64,000 nt of DNA from Sulfitobacter sp. OXR-159 (GTDB taxonomy: Bacteria > Pseudomonadota > Alphaproteobacteria > Rhodobacterales > Rhodobacteraceae): NCBI RefSeq assembly GCF_034377145.1, contig NZ_CP139707.1:1931001-1995000 (forward strand), read 5' to 3'. Made by a program: the position numbers and the translations under genes. Within the stretch, counting starts at the first letter, position 1; every line of letters starts with the position of its first letter. Shown here one piece after another: positions 18,831 through 28,881 of this stretch. The notes under the pieces were generated by a model, which was not told the origin of the DNA, made no database searches, and saw only the letters and a list, made by a program, of their open reading frames with translations.

Positions 18831-18859
18831 TATATAGGTCACAGATGCTGACCTGTATA
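18831..18859. promoter_or_regulatory. Palindromic operator between the fused ior gene and the LysR gene
   Basis: TATATAGGTCA (18831-18841) and TGACCTGTATA (18849-18859) are inverted repeats matching at 10 of 11 positions across a 7-bp spacer. The site sits 43 bp before the oxidoreductase start and 99 bp before the LysR start, well placed to control either. I infer the LysR protein binds it; a GntR-type regulator encoded elsewhere is an alternative. Confidence 0.7.
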
Positions 18860-18957
18860 GCAGTTATTCCGCAACGGCAGCCCTGCAGGGGACGGTTTGT
18901 GCTGTTTTCTCCCGGCTATTAAGGTAGGAGAAAGGCTGGGCAAGGAAAGTACGGGCC

Positions 18958-19869
18958 ATGGATTGGGACAAACTCAGAATTTTTCACGCCGTGGCCGATG
19001 CCGGGTCGCTGACCCATGCAGGCGACAAGCTTAACCTGTCGCAATCTGCCGTCAGTCGGCAGATTCGCGGGCTTGAGGAACAGCTTAATACCAACCTCTT
19101 CCACCGCCACGCGCGCGGACTGATCCTGACCGAACAGGGCGAGCTTTTGTTCGACGCCACCTCGGCCATGGCCAAGCGACTTGACGCCGCCGCCGCGCGC
19201 ATTCGCGACAGTGAGGAAGAAGTCTTTGGCGAATTGCGCGTGACCACCACCACCGGTTTCGGCACCCTCTGGCTCGCCCCGCGCTTGCCGAAACTTTATG
19301 AGCAATACCCAGACCTTAAGGTCGACTTGATGCTTGAAGAGCGCGTGCTCGACCTGCCGATGCGCGAGGCCGACGTAGCGATCCGCATGAAAGAACCAAG
19401 TCAGGCCGATCTGGTCCGCAAACGGCTGATGACCGTGCGGATGGGGCTCTACGCCAGCCCCGAATATCTGGAAAAACACGGCACGCCAGAGCGGATGGAA
19501 GACATGACCGACCACCGGTTGATCTGTCAGAACACCGACAGCGATCAAGTCGGTGCCGGGCTGCAACTAGTCAAAGAGCTGATGATGTATGACCTGCGTT
19601 CGCTCTTGACGGTGAACAACTACTTCGGCGTGTTGCAAGGCGTGGTGCATCACCTTGGCCTTGGCGTGCTCCCCAACTACCTGATCCAAGACTTCCCGCA
19701 TATCGTGCAGGTGATGCCCGATATCGAATCCGCCGAAGTGCCGGTCTACCTCGCCTATCCCGAAGAGCTTCGCCAATCCAAGCGCGTCGCCGCCTTCAAG
19801 GATTTTATGCAGGAAGAGATCATAACCTACCGCAAACAATGGCGCGAACGGGTCGAAGGCGACAACTGA
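18958..19869 (+). CDS. LysR family transcriptional regulator
   Basis: A 303-residue LTTR with an N-terminal winged helix-turn-helix (about 1-60: LRIFHAVADAGSLTHAG, LSQSAVSRQIRGLEEQL) and a periplasmic-binding-protein-like effector domain. It is divergent from the fused indolepyruvate oxidoreductase gene, with a 29-bp operator in the shared upstream region. By the usual LTTR arrangement it should regulate that gene and perhaps itself in response to an aromatic amino acid-derived ligand; the ligand is a guess. Confidence 0.9.
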   Translation: MDWDKLRIFHAVADAGSLTHAGDKLNLSQSAVSRQIRGLEEQLNTNLFHRHARGLILTEQGELLFDATSAMAKRLDAAAARIRDSEEEVFGELRVTTTTGFGTLWLAPRLPKLYEQYPDLKVDLMLEERVLDLPMREADVAIRMKEPSQADLVRKRLMTVRMGLYASPEYLEKHGTPERMEDMTDHRLICQNTDSDQVGAGLQLVKELMMYDLRSLLTVNNYFGVLQGVVHHLGLGVLPNYLIQDFPHIVQVMPDIESAEVPVYLAYPEELRQSKRVAAFKDFMQEEIITYRKQWRERVEGDN

Positions 19870-19929
19870 ACCGCAGCCCCACCGCAAGCCATGCAATAAG
19901 CGCATATCGGCCATGATGACTTGCGATGT

Positions 19930-20054
19930 TAAATAGCCTTGATTTGAACAGCCCTGCCTCCTATTTCACCATTATGAAGATTGACAGCCTGAGGGCGCGT
20001 CGCTTCATACCTCCCTGTTGGACTTGGCCGAGCTTTTAGCTCGGCCTTTTTTTT
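19930..20054 (+). ncRNA. Candidate small RNA or attenuated purL leader with CCTCC motifs
   Basis: After the LysR gene there is a stretch with the layout of a small RNA. A single-stranded-looking CCTCC occurs at 19957-19961, then a stem TATGAAG (19973-19979) with CTTCATA (20003-20009), a second CCTCC at 20010-20014, and a strong intrinsic terminator at 20026-20054. CCUCC is complementary to Shine-Dalgarno sequences and is common in loops of alphaproteobacterial small RNAs. The 5' end is not defined; the start given is approximate. Alternatives are a 3' UTR of the LysR gene or a leader that attenuates purL. Confidence 0.4.
20026..20054 (+). terminator. Strong Rho-independent terminator upstream of purL
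   Basis: GGCCGAGCT (20026-20034), a TTT loop, AGCTCGGCC (20038-20046), then eight T residues (20047-20054). It is directional for the plus strand. It ends either the LysR transcript or a small RNA, 99 bp before purL. Confidence 0.9.
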
Positions 20055-20100
20055 GGTCCATCGCCTTCTTTCAGCCCACAGGCGGCCAAAGCCACTTCCC

Positions 20101-20146
20101 CCCCGGCATTTCCCCTTGTATGAGGGCGCAAACGCGCCAGCCGGGG
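20101..20146 (+). promoter_or_regulatory. purL leader hairpin covering the ribosome-binding site
   Basis: CCCCGGC (20101-20107) pairs with GCCGGGG (20140-20146). An inner stem GGCGC (20125-20129) / GCGCC (20134-20138) is nested inside. The outer stem takes up most of the GGGGAA Shine-Dalgarno (20143-20148) just before the purL ATG, so folding would hinder translation. Seen by base pairing only. Confidence 0.4.
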
Positions 20147-20153
20147 AATTTCC

Positions 20154-22313
<2,160 letters not shown>

Positions 22314-22319
22314 ACCTCT

Positions 22320-22477
22320 GGTTTCGGAGCCGCCCTTGCTTGAGACCAAACGGTCGCGCGCAGGGCGGCGGGGCAAGCTAAATCGCCGAGGGGCCCCTTC
22401 AGGGGATGCGGCTATTTCGCTTGAGCCGACGACAGGCGGGTGACAGGCCGGGATCAATCAAGGGGGGTTCCGAAACC
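22320..22477. repeat. 158-bp imperfect palindrome after purL
   Basis: The whole interval is symmetric about 22398/22399; by hand alignment about 52 of 79 position pairs match. The best arms are GGTTTCGG (22320-22327) with CCGAAACC (22470-22477), CCCTTG (22333-22338) with CAAGGG (22459-22464), and a 15-bp pair at 22374-22388 / 22409-22423 with two mismatches. A near-copy of the left outer end (AACCTTCTGGTTTTGGAG) also follows the palindrome at 22474. It may be a long hairpin in the purL 3' UTR, a terminator region, or a decayed palindromic repeat element. Confidence 0.6.
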
Positions 22478-22522
22478 TTCTGGTTTTGGAGAGACCCGCA
22501 GCCGGCTCCCTCGGCCTCGCGC

Positions 22523-23782
22523 CTAGCCATCCGCGTTCAACCCCGCCAACATGCGCGCCTTTTCGCCCAGATCATCGGGGCGCGAGATCGCCTCGGCCAA
22601 GGCCTCCAACGACGCAATGGAATGCCCCGCGCGAAAACTATCGACATGGGGCAACATCGCGCGGATGCCCGCAGCCTTGGGCGCGAAACCGTCCCAGCGG
22701 AGCAGCGGGTTCAGCCAAATCACACGCCGCGCGGTGAGTTGCAGCCGCTGCATCTGGCGGGCCAGCTCCGCCGGATCGTCCCTGTCCAGCCCATCTGTAA
22801 TCAACAAGACCACCGCGCCCTGCCCCATAACCCGCCGTGACCAATCGCAGTTGAACGCTGCCAGCGCGGCCCCAATGCGCGTCCCCCCCTCCCAGTCCTG
22901 CGCCTGCGCGCCCGCCGCTGCCAGCGCCGCATCCACATCGCGGGTCGCAAGATGCCGGGTGATATTGGTCAGCCGCGTGCCAAAGGTGAACCCGTGCACC
23001 TGTGCCCAGCCCGCGCCCTTGCTGTTGGCCACCGCGTGCAGGAAATGCAGGATCACCCGACTGTATTGGCTCATTGAGCCTGAGATATCACAGAGCACCA
23101 CAAGGTTGGGATAGCGCGCGCGCGGAGTCATCCGGTAGAGCCGTTCCATCTCTCCCCCGCGCCGCAGCGCCGCTTTCATCGTGCGTGCCACATCAATCCG
23201 CCCCTGTGCCGCTGCCACATTCCTGCGGCTCGGCATCGGCGGCACCGGGAGTTCCAGCTTGGCCAACATCCGCTTCGCCTGAGCCATCTCGGAAAGGCTC
23301 ATCTGTTCGAAATCCAGCGTCCGGAGCCGCTCGCGCGCCGACATCGTGAGGCTCGCATCGACTTCAATGAGGGTCTCTTCCGGCTCGGGCTGCTCTTCTC
23401 GTTCCGGCGCTTCGGCCCCGTCCAGCAGGGCTTCTGCCGCGCGTTTCTCTGCCGGGGTTGCGGGGCGGTCCTCTTGCACACTGCGGATGGCGGGCAGCAT
23501 CGCGGCCATCATATGTTCCAGATAGCGCGGATCGCGCCAATAAAGCCGGAATATCTGCGCAAAAACCCGCGCCTGTTCAGGGCGGTTCACGAAACAAGCG
23601 TGCAGCGTCCAATAGAAATCACGGCGGCTGGTGAACCCCACGGCGACGACAGCCTCCACCGCCTCCACCACGCGCCCCGGCCCGATGGACAGCCCCGCCC
23701 GCCGCAGGGCGCGGGCGAAATGAGTGATATTCCCCGCCAGCTTCGGGTCGTCCGGCAGGTCGAGGGGGGTCTGCTCAGCCAT
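22523..23782 (-). CDS. VWA domain-containing protein, CoxE-like
   Basis: A 419-residue cytoplasmic protein from the ATG at 23782 (an upstream in-frame ATG at 23953 would run through the moxR gene and is rejected). The C-terminal half is a von Willebrand A domain with a complete MIDAS: DISGSMS, the Thr in HGFTFGTRLT, and ITDGLDRDD. The N-terminal half has the conserved CoxE/DUF58-neighbour style (HFARALRRAGLSIGPGRV) and an acidic linker. It follows the MoxR ATPase gene by 5 bp. MoxR-VWA pairs act together as chaperone-like cofactor or metal inserters, CoxD/CoxE for CO dehydrogenase being an example. The client here is unknown. Confidence 0.9.
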   Translation of the reverse strand: MAEQTPLDLPDDPKLAGNITHFARALRRAGLSIGPGRVVEAVEAVVAVGFTSRRDFYWTLHACFVNRPEQARVFAQIFRLYWRDPRYLEHMMAAMLPAIRSVQEDRPATPAEKRAAEALLDGAEAPEREEQPEPEETLIEVDASLTMSARERLRTLDFEQMSLSEMAQAKRMLAKLELPVPPMPSRRNVAAAQGRIDVARTMKAALRRGGEMERLYRMTPRARYPNLVVLCDISGSMSQYSRVILHFLHAVANSKGAGWAQVHGFTFGTRLTNITRHLATRDVDAALAAAGAQAQDWEGGTRIGAALAAFNCDWSRRVMGQGAVVLLITDGLDRDDPAELARQMQRLQLTARRVIWLNPLLRWDGFAPKAAGIRAMLPHVDSFRAGHSIASLEALAEAISRPDDLGEKARMLAGLNADG

Positions 23783-23787
23783 CCTGC

Positions 23788-24696
23788 TTAGGCGGGCACC
23801 AGCGACGCGCGGGCCTGTTCGAGAATGCGCGCGGCCTCGGACCCTTGCAGCTTGGCGATGTCGTCTTGGTATTTTAGCACCGCCCCCAACGTATCGGCGA
23901 TGACCTCGGGGCTTAGGGTCGTTACATCCAAGGCCAGCAAACATTTCGCCCAATCGATGGTCTCTGCCACGCCGGGTTTCTTGAACAGATCCTCCGTCCG
24001 CAATTGCTGAACAAAAGCCACCACCTCGCGGCTGAGCGCCTCTGCCGCCTCGGGCGCGCGGGCCGAAAGGATCGCCATCTCACGCGCCACATCCGGGTAA
24101 TCGACCCAATGGTAAAGGCACCGCCGCTTCAGCGCGTCATGCACCTCCCGCGTGCGGTTGGAGGTCAGGATCACGATCGGCGGCTCCGGCGCACGGATCG
24201 TGCCAAGCTCGGGGATCGTCACCTGAAAATCACTCAGCGCTTCTAACAAAAACCCCTCAAAAGGCGCGTCGGTGCGGTCCAACTCGTCGATGAGCAGCAC
24301 CGGCGCGCCGTTCTCATCGGGGCGCAGCGCCTGCAAAAGCGGGCGTTCGATCAGGTAGTCGTCGCTGAACAACTCTTGGGTCAGCGCGCGCCGATCCGCG
24401 CCACCGCCCGCCTCCGCCGTGCGGATCGCCACCATCTGGGCGGGGAAATTCCATTCATAAACCGCGCTCGACGCATCAAGCCCTTCGTAGCATTGCAACC
24501 GGATCAACCGCCGCCCCAACCCGGCGGCCAGCGCCTTGGCTATCTCGGTCTTGCCGACACCCGCCTCGCCTTCCAGAAACAAAGGCCGCCCCAGCGTAAG
24601 GCTGAGGAAAACCACAACCCCAAGCGCGCGGTCGCAAACATAGCCCTCAGCGCTTAGCATCTCTTGGACCGCGTCGATCGTATCAATGTTTTTCAT
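23788..24696 (-). CDS. MoxR family AAA+ ATPase, CoxD-like
   Basis: An ATP-driven chaperone-type protein, 302 residues from the ATG at 24696. Walker A is LEGEAGVGKTEIAKAL, Walker B is VLLIDELDRTD, sensor 1 is VILTSNRTREVHDALKRRC. It is the partner of the VWA gene 5 bp downstream. By analogy to CoxD, which matures the CuSMo centre, and other MoxR-VWA systems, it probably remodels a metal enzyme; the molybdenum hydroxylase at 47-51 kb is one candidate client but is 23 kb away. It is divergent from the glycosyltransferase cluster. Confidence 0.92.
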   Translation of the reverse strand: MKNIDTIDAVQEMLSAEGYVCDRALGVVVFLSLTLGRPLFLEGEAGVGKTEIAKALAAGLGRRLIRLQCYEGLDASSAVYEWNFPAQMVAIRTAEAGGGADRRALTQELFSDDYLIERPLLQALRPDENGAPVLLIDELDRTDAPFEGFLLEALSDFQVTIPELGTIRAPEPPIVILTSNRTREVHDALKRRCLYHWVDYPDVAREMAILSARAPEAAEALSREVVAFVQQLRTEDLFKKPGVAETIDWAKCLLALDVTTLSPEVIADTLGAVLKYQDDIAKLQGSEAARILEQARASLVPA

Positions 24697-24755
24697 GGCC
24701 CCAGTGGTGCATTCCCGCCCCGCCCCGTCAAGGGGTCTGAGAGGGCGCGGGCAGA

Positions 24756-24784
24756 TTGACGTAATTTCTCCGCGCTGGCATAGT
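24756..24784 (+). promoter_or_regulatory. Possible sigma70 promoter of the glycan-decoration cluster
   Basis: TTGACG (24756-24761) and CATAGT (24779-24784) are separated by 17 bp, 98 bp before the first glycosyltransferase ATG, in the divergent gap with moxR. Matches are 5/6 and 4/6; expression is untested. Confidence 0.35.
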
Positions 24785-24881
24785 CTCAAGCAATAATCGA
24801 CGGTCACCGGGAACAACGGGGCCACAGGGGCGGACATGGGACAGAGCATTTTCATCGCGATCCGGCGCGTCGGGGTCTGAC

Positions 24882-25901
24882 ATGCGCATCACCGCTGTCA
24901 CCTGCGTCAAGAACGAAGGCCCGTTTCTGCTGGAATGGATTGCCTTCAATCGGGTGATCGGGGTCACGGATTTCCTATTCTATTCAAATGATTGCACCGA
25001 TGGAACCGACCGCCTGCTGGGCGCGCTTGACGGGCACGGTATCGTCACCCATCTGCCCAACCCGGCCACCAACCGAAACTACCAGATGCAGGCGCTGAAG
25101 GATGCCCGGCGCCAACCCGTCGTCACGCAGGCCGATTGGGTCTGGGTCGCGGACGTGGACGAGTTTCTGAACATCCATGTAGGCGACCACCGCTTGCCCG
25201 CGCTGATCGCAGCCTGCGGCGATCCGCAGGCAATCTCGCTGCATTTCCAGTTCTTCGCCAATGGCGGGATCGAGGAGTTCGTCGATGAACCGATCATCGC
25301 GCAATTTACCCGCAGCCATAACCCCGACATCTGGTGCGCCGATACGGCGATTGAGGTTAAATCATTGGTCCGGCAAGATTTCCCGCTAGGCTACTACGGC
25401 GCACACCGGCCTTTTCATGATGACGAAAAACACCAACCGCATTGGACCGATGGCGCAGGCCGACAGGTGCCCGCGCCCTTCCGCAGCGCTGCCAACAAGC
25501 GCCGCATCCGCGCCTTTCCCGCCCGCGGCGCGCGGCGTTTTGCGACCCTGAACCACTACGCGCTGCGCTCGCTTGACAGCTATCTAGTCAAGAATGATCG
25601 GGGTGACGTGAACCGCGAACACCGCGCCTTTGACGACACCTATTGGCGCGACCGCAATGATGCAGCTTGGGAGGATCGCTCGATCCAGCGCTACCTGCCC
25701 GCCCTGCGCGCCGAGATGGACCGCCTCAAAGCGCTGCCCGGCATCGCTGAACTTCATGCCAATGCCGTGGCCGCGCACCGCGCCCGCCGCGATGCCCTGC
25801 TGGCCGATCCGGTCTACCGCGCGATGCAGGCGCAACTCCGCGAGGCCAGCCCCTACTCCGCCGCCGAAGCGCAGGTCCGCGCCGAGATTGGACTGAAATG
25901 A
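24882..25901 (+). CDS. Glycosyltransferase family 2-like protein (first of three paralogues)
   Basis: A 339-residue cytoplasmic glycosyltransferase. The N-terminal nucleotide-sugar fold shows TCVKNEGPFLLEWIAFNR and SNDCTDGTD. A DxD-type motif VADVDEFLNIHVGDH near residue 94 is the likely metal/sugar-nucleotide site. The C-terminal half has NHYALRSLDSYLVKNDRG and a helical tail. Two other proteins of this cluster carry the same domain (at 26.5-28.9 and 29.6-30.6 kb), so the group arose by local duplication. The stop overlaps the next gene by 4 bp. Donor and acceptor are unknown. Confidence 0.85.
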   Translation: MRITAVTCVKNEGPFLLEWIAFNRVIGVTDFLFYSNDCTDGTDRLLGALDGHGIVTHLPNPATNRNYQMQALKDARRQPVVTQADWVWVADVDEFLNIHVGDHRLPALIAACGDPQAISLHFQFFANGGIEEFVDEPIIAQFTRSHNPDIWCADTAIEVKSLVRQDFPLGYYGAHRPFHDDEKHQPHWTDGAGRQVPAPFRSAANKRRIRAFPARGARRFATLNHYALRSLDSYLVKNDRGDVNREHRAFDDTYWRDRNDAAWEDRSIQRYLPALRAEMDRLKALPGIAELHANAVAAHRARRDALLADPVYRAMQAQLREASPYSAAEAQVRAEIGLK

Positions 25902-26524
25902 CCGGCCCACGGATCATCAACCTTGGCCTGCCCAAGACCGGCACCACCACGCTCACCGATGCGCTGCGCCACGCGGGGCTTAGGGTCGCCGATTGGCGCA
26001 TCCGCAAAGGGCAAAGCGCCCTGCCTGACATTACCGGAGAGCATGTCGGCCGGATCATCTATGCCGATTATTTTGCCAGCGGCGACCCGCTGGCGCGGCT
26101 GCAAGAATTCGACGTGATCAACGAGATGAGCGCCGTGCGCCATGACCGCAGCCTATGGCCGCAGACCGACTGGGGGCTGCTGAGCGCCATTCAGCAACAT
26201 CACCCCGACATCAAGTTCCTGCTGTCGCACCGCGATCCGGCAAAGACGGCGAACAGCATGATGCGCTGGAACAATCTGGGCCGCCGGCGCCTGCCACAGG
26301 CGGATGTGCCGGGCCTGCCCCGCGGCTTTGGCCGCAGCGAGGCCGAGCTCGCCAAATGGGTCGAGGGGCATTTCACCTTTTGCCGCCGGGTCTTTGCTGG
26401 CTGCGCCAATTTTCTGGAATTCGACATCGAAGACCCCGGCGCCCGCGACAAGATCGCCGCCTACCTCGGCATCGACTTGCCATGGTGGGGCCAAAGCAAC
26501 ACCGGCAAAGAAGTGGCCGAGTGA
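25898..26524 (+). CDS. Sulfotransferase family protein
   Basis: A 208-residue PAPS-dependent sulfotransferase-like protein. The 5'-phosphosulfate-binding loop is GLPKTGTTTLTDAL (residues 9-22) and the 3'-phosphate region is likely FLLSHRDPAKTANSMMRW. It overlaps the glycosyltransferase stop by 4 bp and its own stop shares a base with the next start (TGATG), so it is tightly co-translated. It would transfer sulfate to a sugar or glycan made by the neighbouring glycosyltransferases; the acceptor is inferred from context. Confidence 0.85.
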   Translation: MTGPRIINLGLPKTGTTTLTDALRHAGLRVADWRIRKGQSALPDITGEHVGRIIYADYFASGDPLARLQEFDVINEMSAVRHDRSLWPQTDWGLLSAIQQHHPDIKFLLSHRDPAKTANSMMRWNNLGRRRLPQADVPGLPRGFGRSEAELAKWVEGHFTFCRRVFAGCANFLEFDIEDPGARDKIAAYLGIDLPWWGQSNTGKEVAE

Positions 26525-28878
26525 TGCGCCTCACCCTGTTCATCGGCCCGACTGAAAAAGCCGCCGCGCGACTGCGCAATATCTTGCAGCAGCAAAAGGG
26601 CGCGCTGTTGAAACAAGGGGTTTTGGCCCCCGATTGGAACCACGTCCGCCTCTATGCCGCCTGCGCCGCGCCTGATGCGGTTGGACTGCTGCGCTATCGA
26701 CGCGGGCTCGACAGTGCTCTGATCGGCGCCACGCTGCGCGATGAATTCCACGCGCTGATCCCTCGTGACTTGGCCGAGACCCGCGCCGATCATGTGGTGC
26801 TCAGCGCGGCGCAACTCGGTAATCTGCTGTCGCGGCCTGAAGAGCTTATCCGTCTGCGTGATCTGCTCAGCCCCTATTTCGACGATATTCGCATTATCGC
26901 CCATCTTGAGGAACAGGCTCGCCTTCTCACCGCGCATTATTCCTTTGCCGTGACCGAAGGCCGGCGCCATCCGCTGACGCAGGAACTAGCCTTGGCGGAG
27001 CGTGGCAACTGGTGGCAAGGCGCGCTCGAACCTGCTGAGGATGCCCCCGACTTTGGCCTATTCTCGGATGTGCAAAACCCGCCCTTCTGGTTGGATTATC
27101 AAACACTTCACAGTCATTGGGCAGATGCCTTTGGGGCCGAAAAGGTCCAATTCCGCCCGCTCGACCTGCCGCATCTCCTGTCCAAAGACGGGGCGCGGGA
27201 AGTTTCCGATAGCCTTGACCTGACCACGCTCCTCGGTCCGGTTGATCCGGGCCGCGCGCTTGCCCCTCTGCCCGCGCCTTGGCTGGCCCGAATGCGCGCG
27301 TTTAACGATGTGCTGATCCGCTATCTGCAAGCGCATGACCTCTCTTGCCCGCGCAGCACATGGACCCAGATGTTGCAGGCGCTGCAGATCGGTGGCGCAG
27401 CGATCGCGCCCGGCAGTCTCGCCCCAATCTCCGACCATTTCGCCCGCGACAACGCAGCCCTCATCACCCGATATTCCGCGCTGGCTGCGGCGCTCACCCC
27501 CGACAGGCCAGAACCCCTTTGGACCGAAGCAAACCCCGAACGCGGCTTTCGCGCCACACAGTACCTCGCCGCTTTTGCCCACCGCATCCGAACAACCGCG
27601 ACCCCACTGGCACAGAAACGCGCTGAGGCTGAGATGGCGCGCCAGTCGGCCGCGAAATTCGAGGCGATGCTATCGGACCCCGCCGCCTCAGAAGACGCCC
27701 GCGCGGCCAATGCCCAGCTTTTGAACCGGGTAAAGGTCAACCACGAGATGATCCTCAGCAGCCCCTTTCGCCCGCATAACGACACGGCGCCCGAGGGCGA
27801 AGACCAGCCCGCGCCTGCCTATACTACCGTCCCGCCGCGCCAATTACCGCCCGGCAACAGCGGCAATGTCATCGTCGGCTGCATGAAGAACGAGGCCCCC
27901 TATATCCTCGAATGGGTCGCCTATCACCGCGCAGTGGGCTTTGATAACTTCCTGATCTACACCAATTATTGCACCGATGGCACCGATGCCGTGCTCGGAC
28001 GGTTGCAAGACATGGGCATCCTGCAACACCGCAACAACAACGATTGGAAGGGCAACTCGCCCCAGCAGCATGCATTGAACCAAGCGCTGAAAGAGCCGCT
28101 GATCCGGGACGCCGAATGGATCGCGCATATCGATGTTGACGAATTCGTCAATATCCGCACCGGCAACGGCACGCTCAACGATTTTTTCGCCGCCGCGCCC
28201 GAGGCTACCAATATCGCGATGACTTGGCGGCTCTTTGGCCATAACGGCGTGACCGCCCTGTCGGGCGCGCCGGTGATCGGCCAGTTCGACCACTGCGCAC
28301 CCAGCTTTTGCCCGAAACCCCATACCGCATGGGGGTTCAAGACGATGTTCCGCAACATCGGCGCCTATGAAAAACTCTCCTGCCACCGGCCCAACAAGTT
28401 GGACGACGCGCAGGCGGAACGGGTCAAATGGGTCAACGGCTCGGGCCGCGACATGACGCGCGATGCGCTGCGCAACGGGTGGCGGTCTTCCAAAAGCAAC
28501 ATCGGCTATGACCTGCTCCAACTGAACCACTACGCTCTGCGCTCAGCCGACTCCTTTCTTGTCAAACGTCAGCGCGGGCGGGCGCTGCATGTCGACCGCT
28601 CCATCGGTATCAACTACTGGATCCGCATGGATTGGAACGACCACCAAGATGTCTCAATCCAGCGCAACCTGCCGCGTCTGCACGCCGAGATGGCCCGCCT
28701 GCTGGCCGACGACCCGCTTCGCGCGCATCACGAAGCGGGCCTTGCTTGGCACCGCGCCAAGGCGGAAGAGCTGCACCAAACGCCAGAGTTCCGCGACCTC
28801 TACCGCCAAGCGCTTAACATCAAGTTAAGCACGACCGAGCGTGTCGCCTATGCACTCGCTCTCGATATGGAAAGCTGA
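26524..28878 (+). CDS. Fusion: sulfotransferase-like N-terminal domain and glycosyltransferase 2 domain
   Basis: A 784-residue two-domain protein starting at the ATG that overlaps the previous stop. Residues 1 to about 330 resemble the sulfotransferase-type proteins of capsule clusters (LFIGPTEKAAARLRN... KQGVLAP), but the PAPS loop reads GPTEKAA rather than GxKTGTT. This domain may therefore be inactive or have another role. A helical linker covers about 330-440. From about 448 the glycosyltransferase domain repeats that of the flanking genes: GCMKNEAPYILEWVAYHR, NYCTDGTD, HIDVDEFVN (about 535), LNHYALRSADSFLVK. The ORF is open further upstream in the same frame, but that part overlaps the sulfotransferase gene and is rejected. 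Confidence 0.82.
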   Translation: MRLTLFIGPTEKAAARLRNILQQQKGALLKQGVLAPDWNHVRLYAACAAPDAVGLLRYRRGLDSALIGATLRDEFHALIPRDLAETRADHVVLSAAQLGNLLSRPEELIRLRDLLSPYFDDIRIIAHLEEQARLLTAHYSFAVTEGRRHPLTQELALAERGNWWQGALEPAEDAPDFGLFSDVQNPPFWLDYQTLHSHWADAFGAEKVQFRPLDLPHLLSKDGAREVSDSLDLTTLLGPVDPGRALAPLPAPWLARMRAFNDVLIRYLQAHDLSCPRSTWTQMLQALQIGGAAIAPGSLAPISDHFARDNAALITRYSALAAALTPDRPEPLWTEANPERGFRATQYLAAFAHRIRTTATPLAQKRAEAEMARQSAAKFEAMLSDPAASEDARAANAQLLNRVKVNHEMILSSPFRPHNDTAPEGEDQPAPAYTTVPPRQLPPGNSGNVIVGCMKNEAPYILEWVAYHRAVGFDNFLIYTNYCTDGTDAVLGRLQDMGILQHRNNNDWKGNSPQQHALNQALKEPLIRDAEWIAHIDVDEFVNIRTGNGTLNDFFAAAPEATNIAMTWRLFGHNGVTALSGAPVIGQFDHCAPSFCPKPHTAWGFKTMFRNIGAYEKLSCHRPNKLDDAQAERVKWVNGSGRDMTRDALRNGWRSSKSNIGYDLLQLNHYALRSADSFLVKRQRGRALHVDRSIGINYWIRMDWNDHQDVSIQRNLPRLHAEMARLLADDPLRAHHEAGLAWHRAKAEELHQTPEFRDLYRQALNIKLSTTERVAYALALDMES

Positions 28879-28881
28879 CCC

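Noticed and set aside
26155..26523. N-terminal extension of the fusion glycosyltransferase
   Set aside because: It lies entirely within the sulfotransferase gene in another frame and reads as Pro/Arg-rich shadow sequence.
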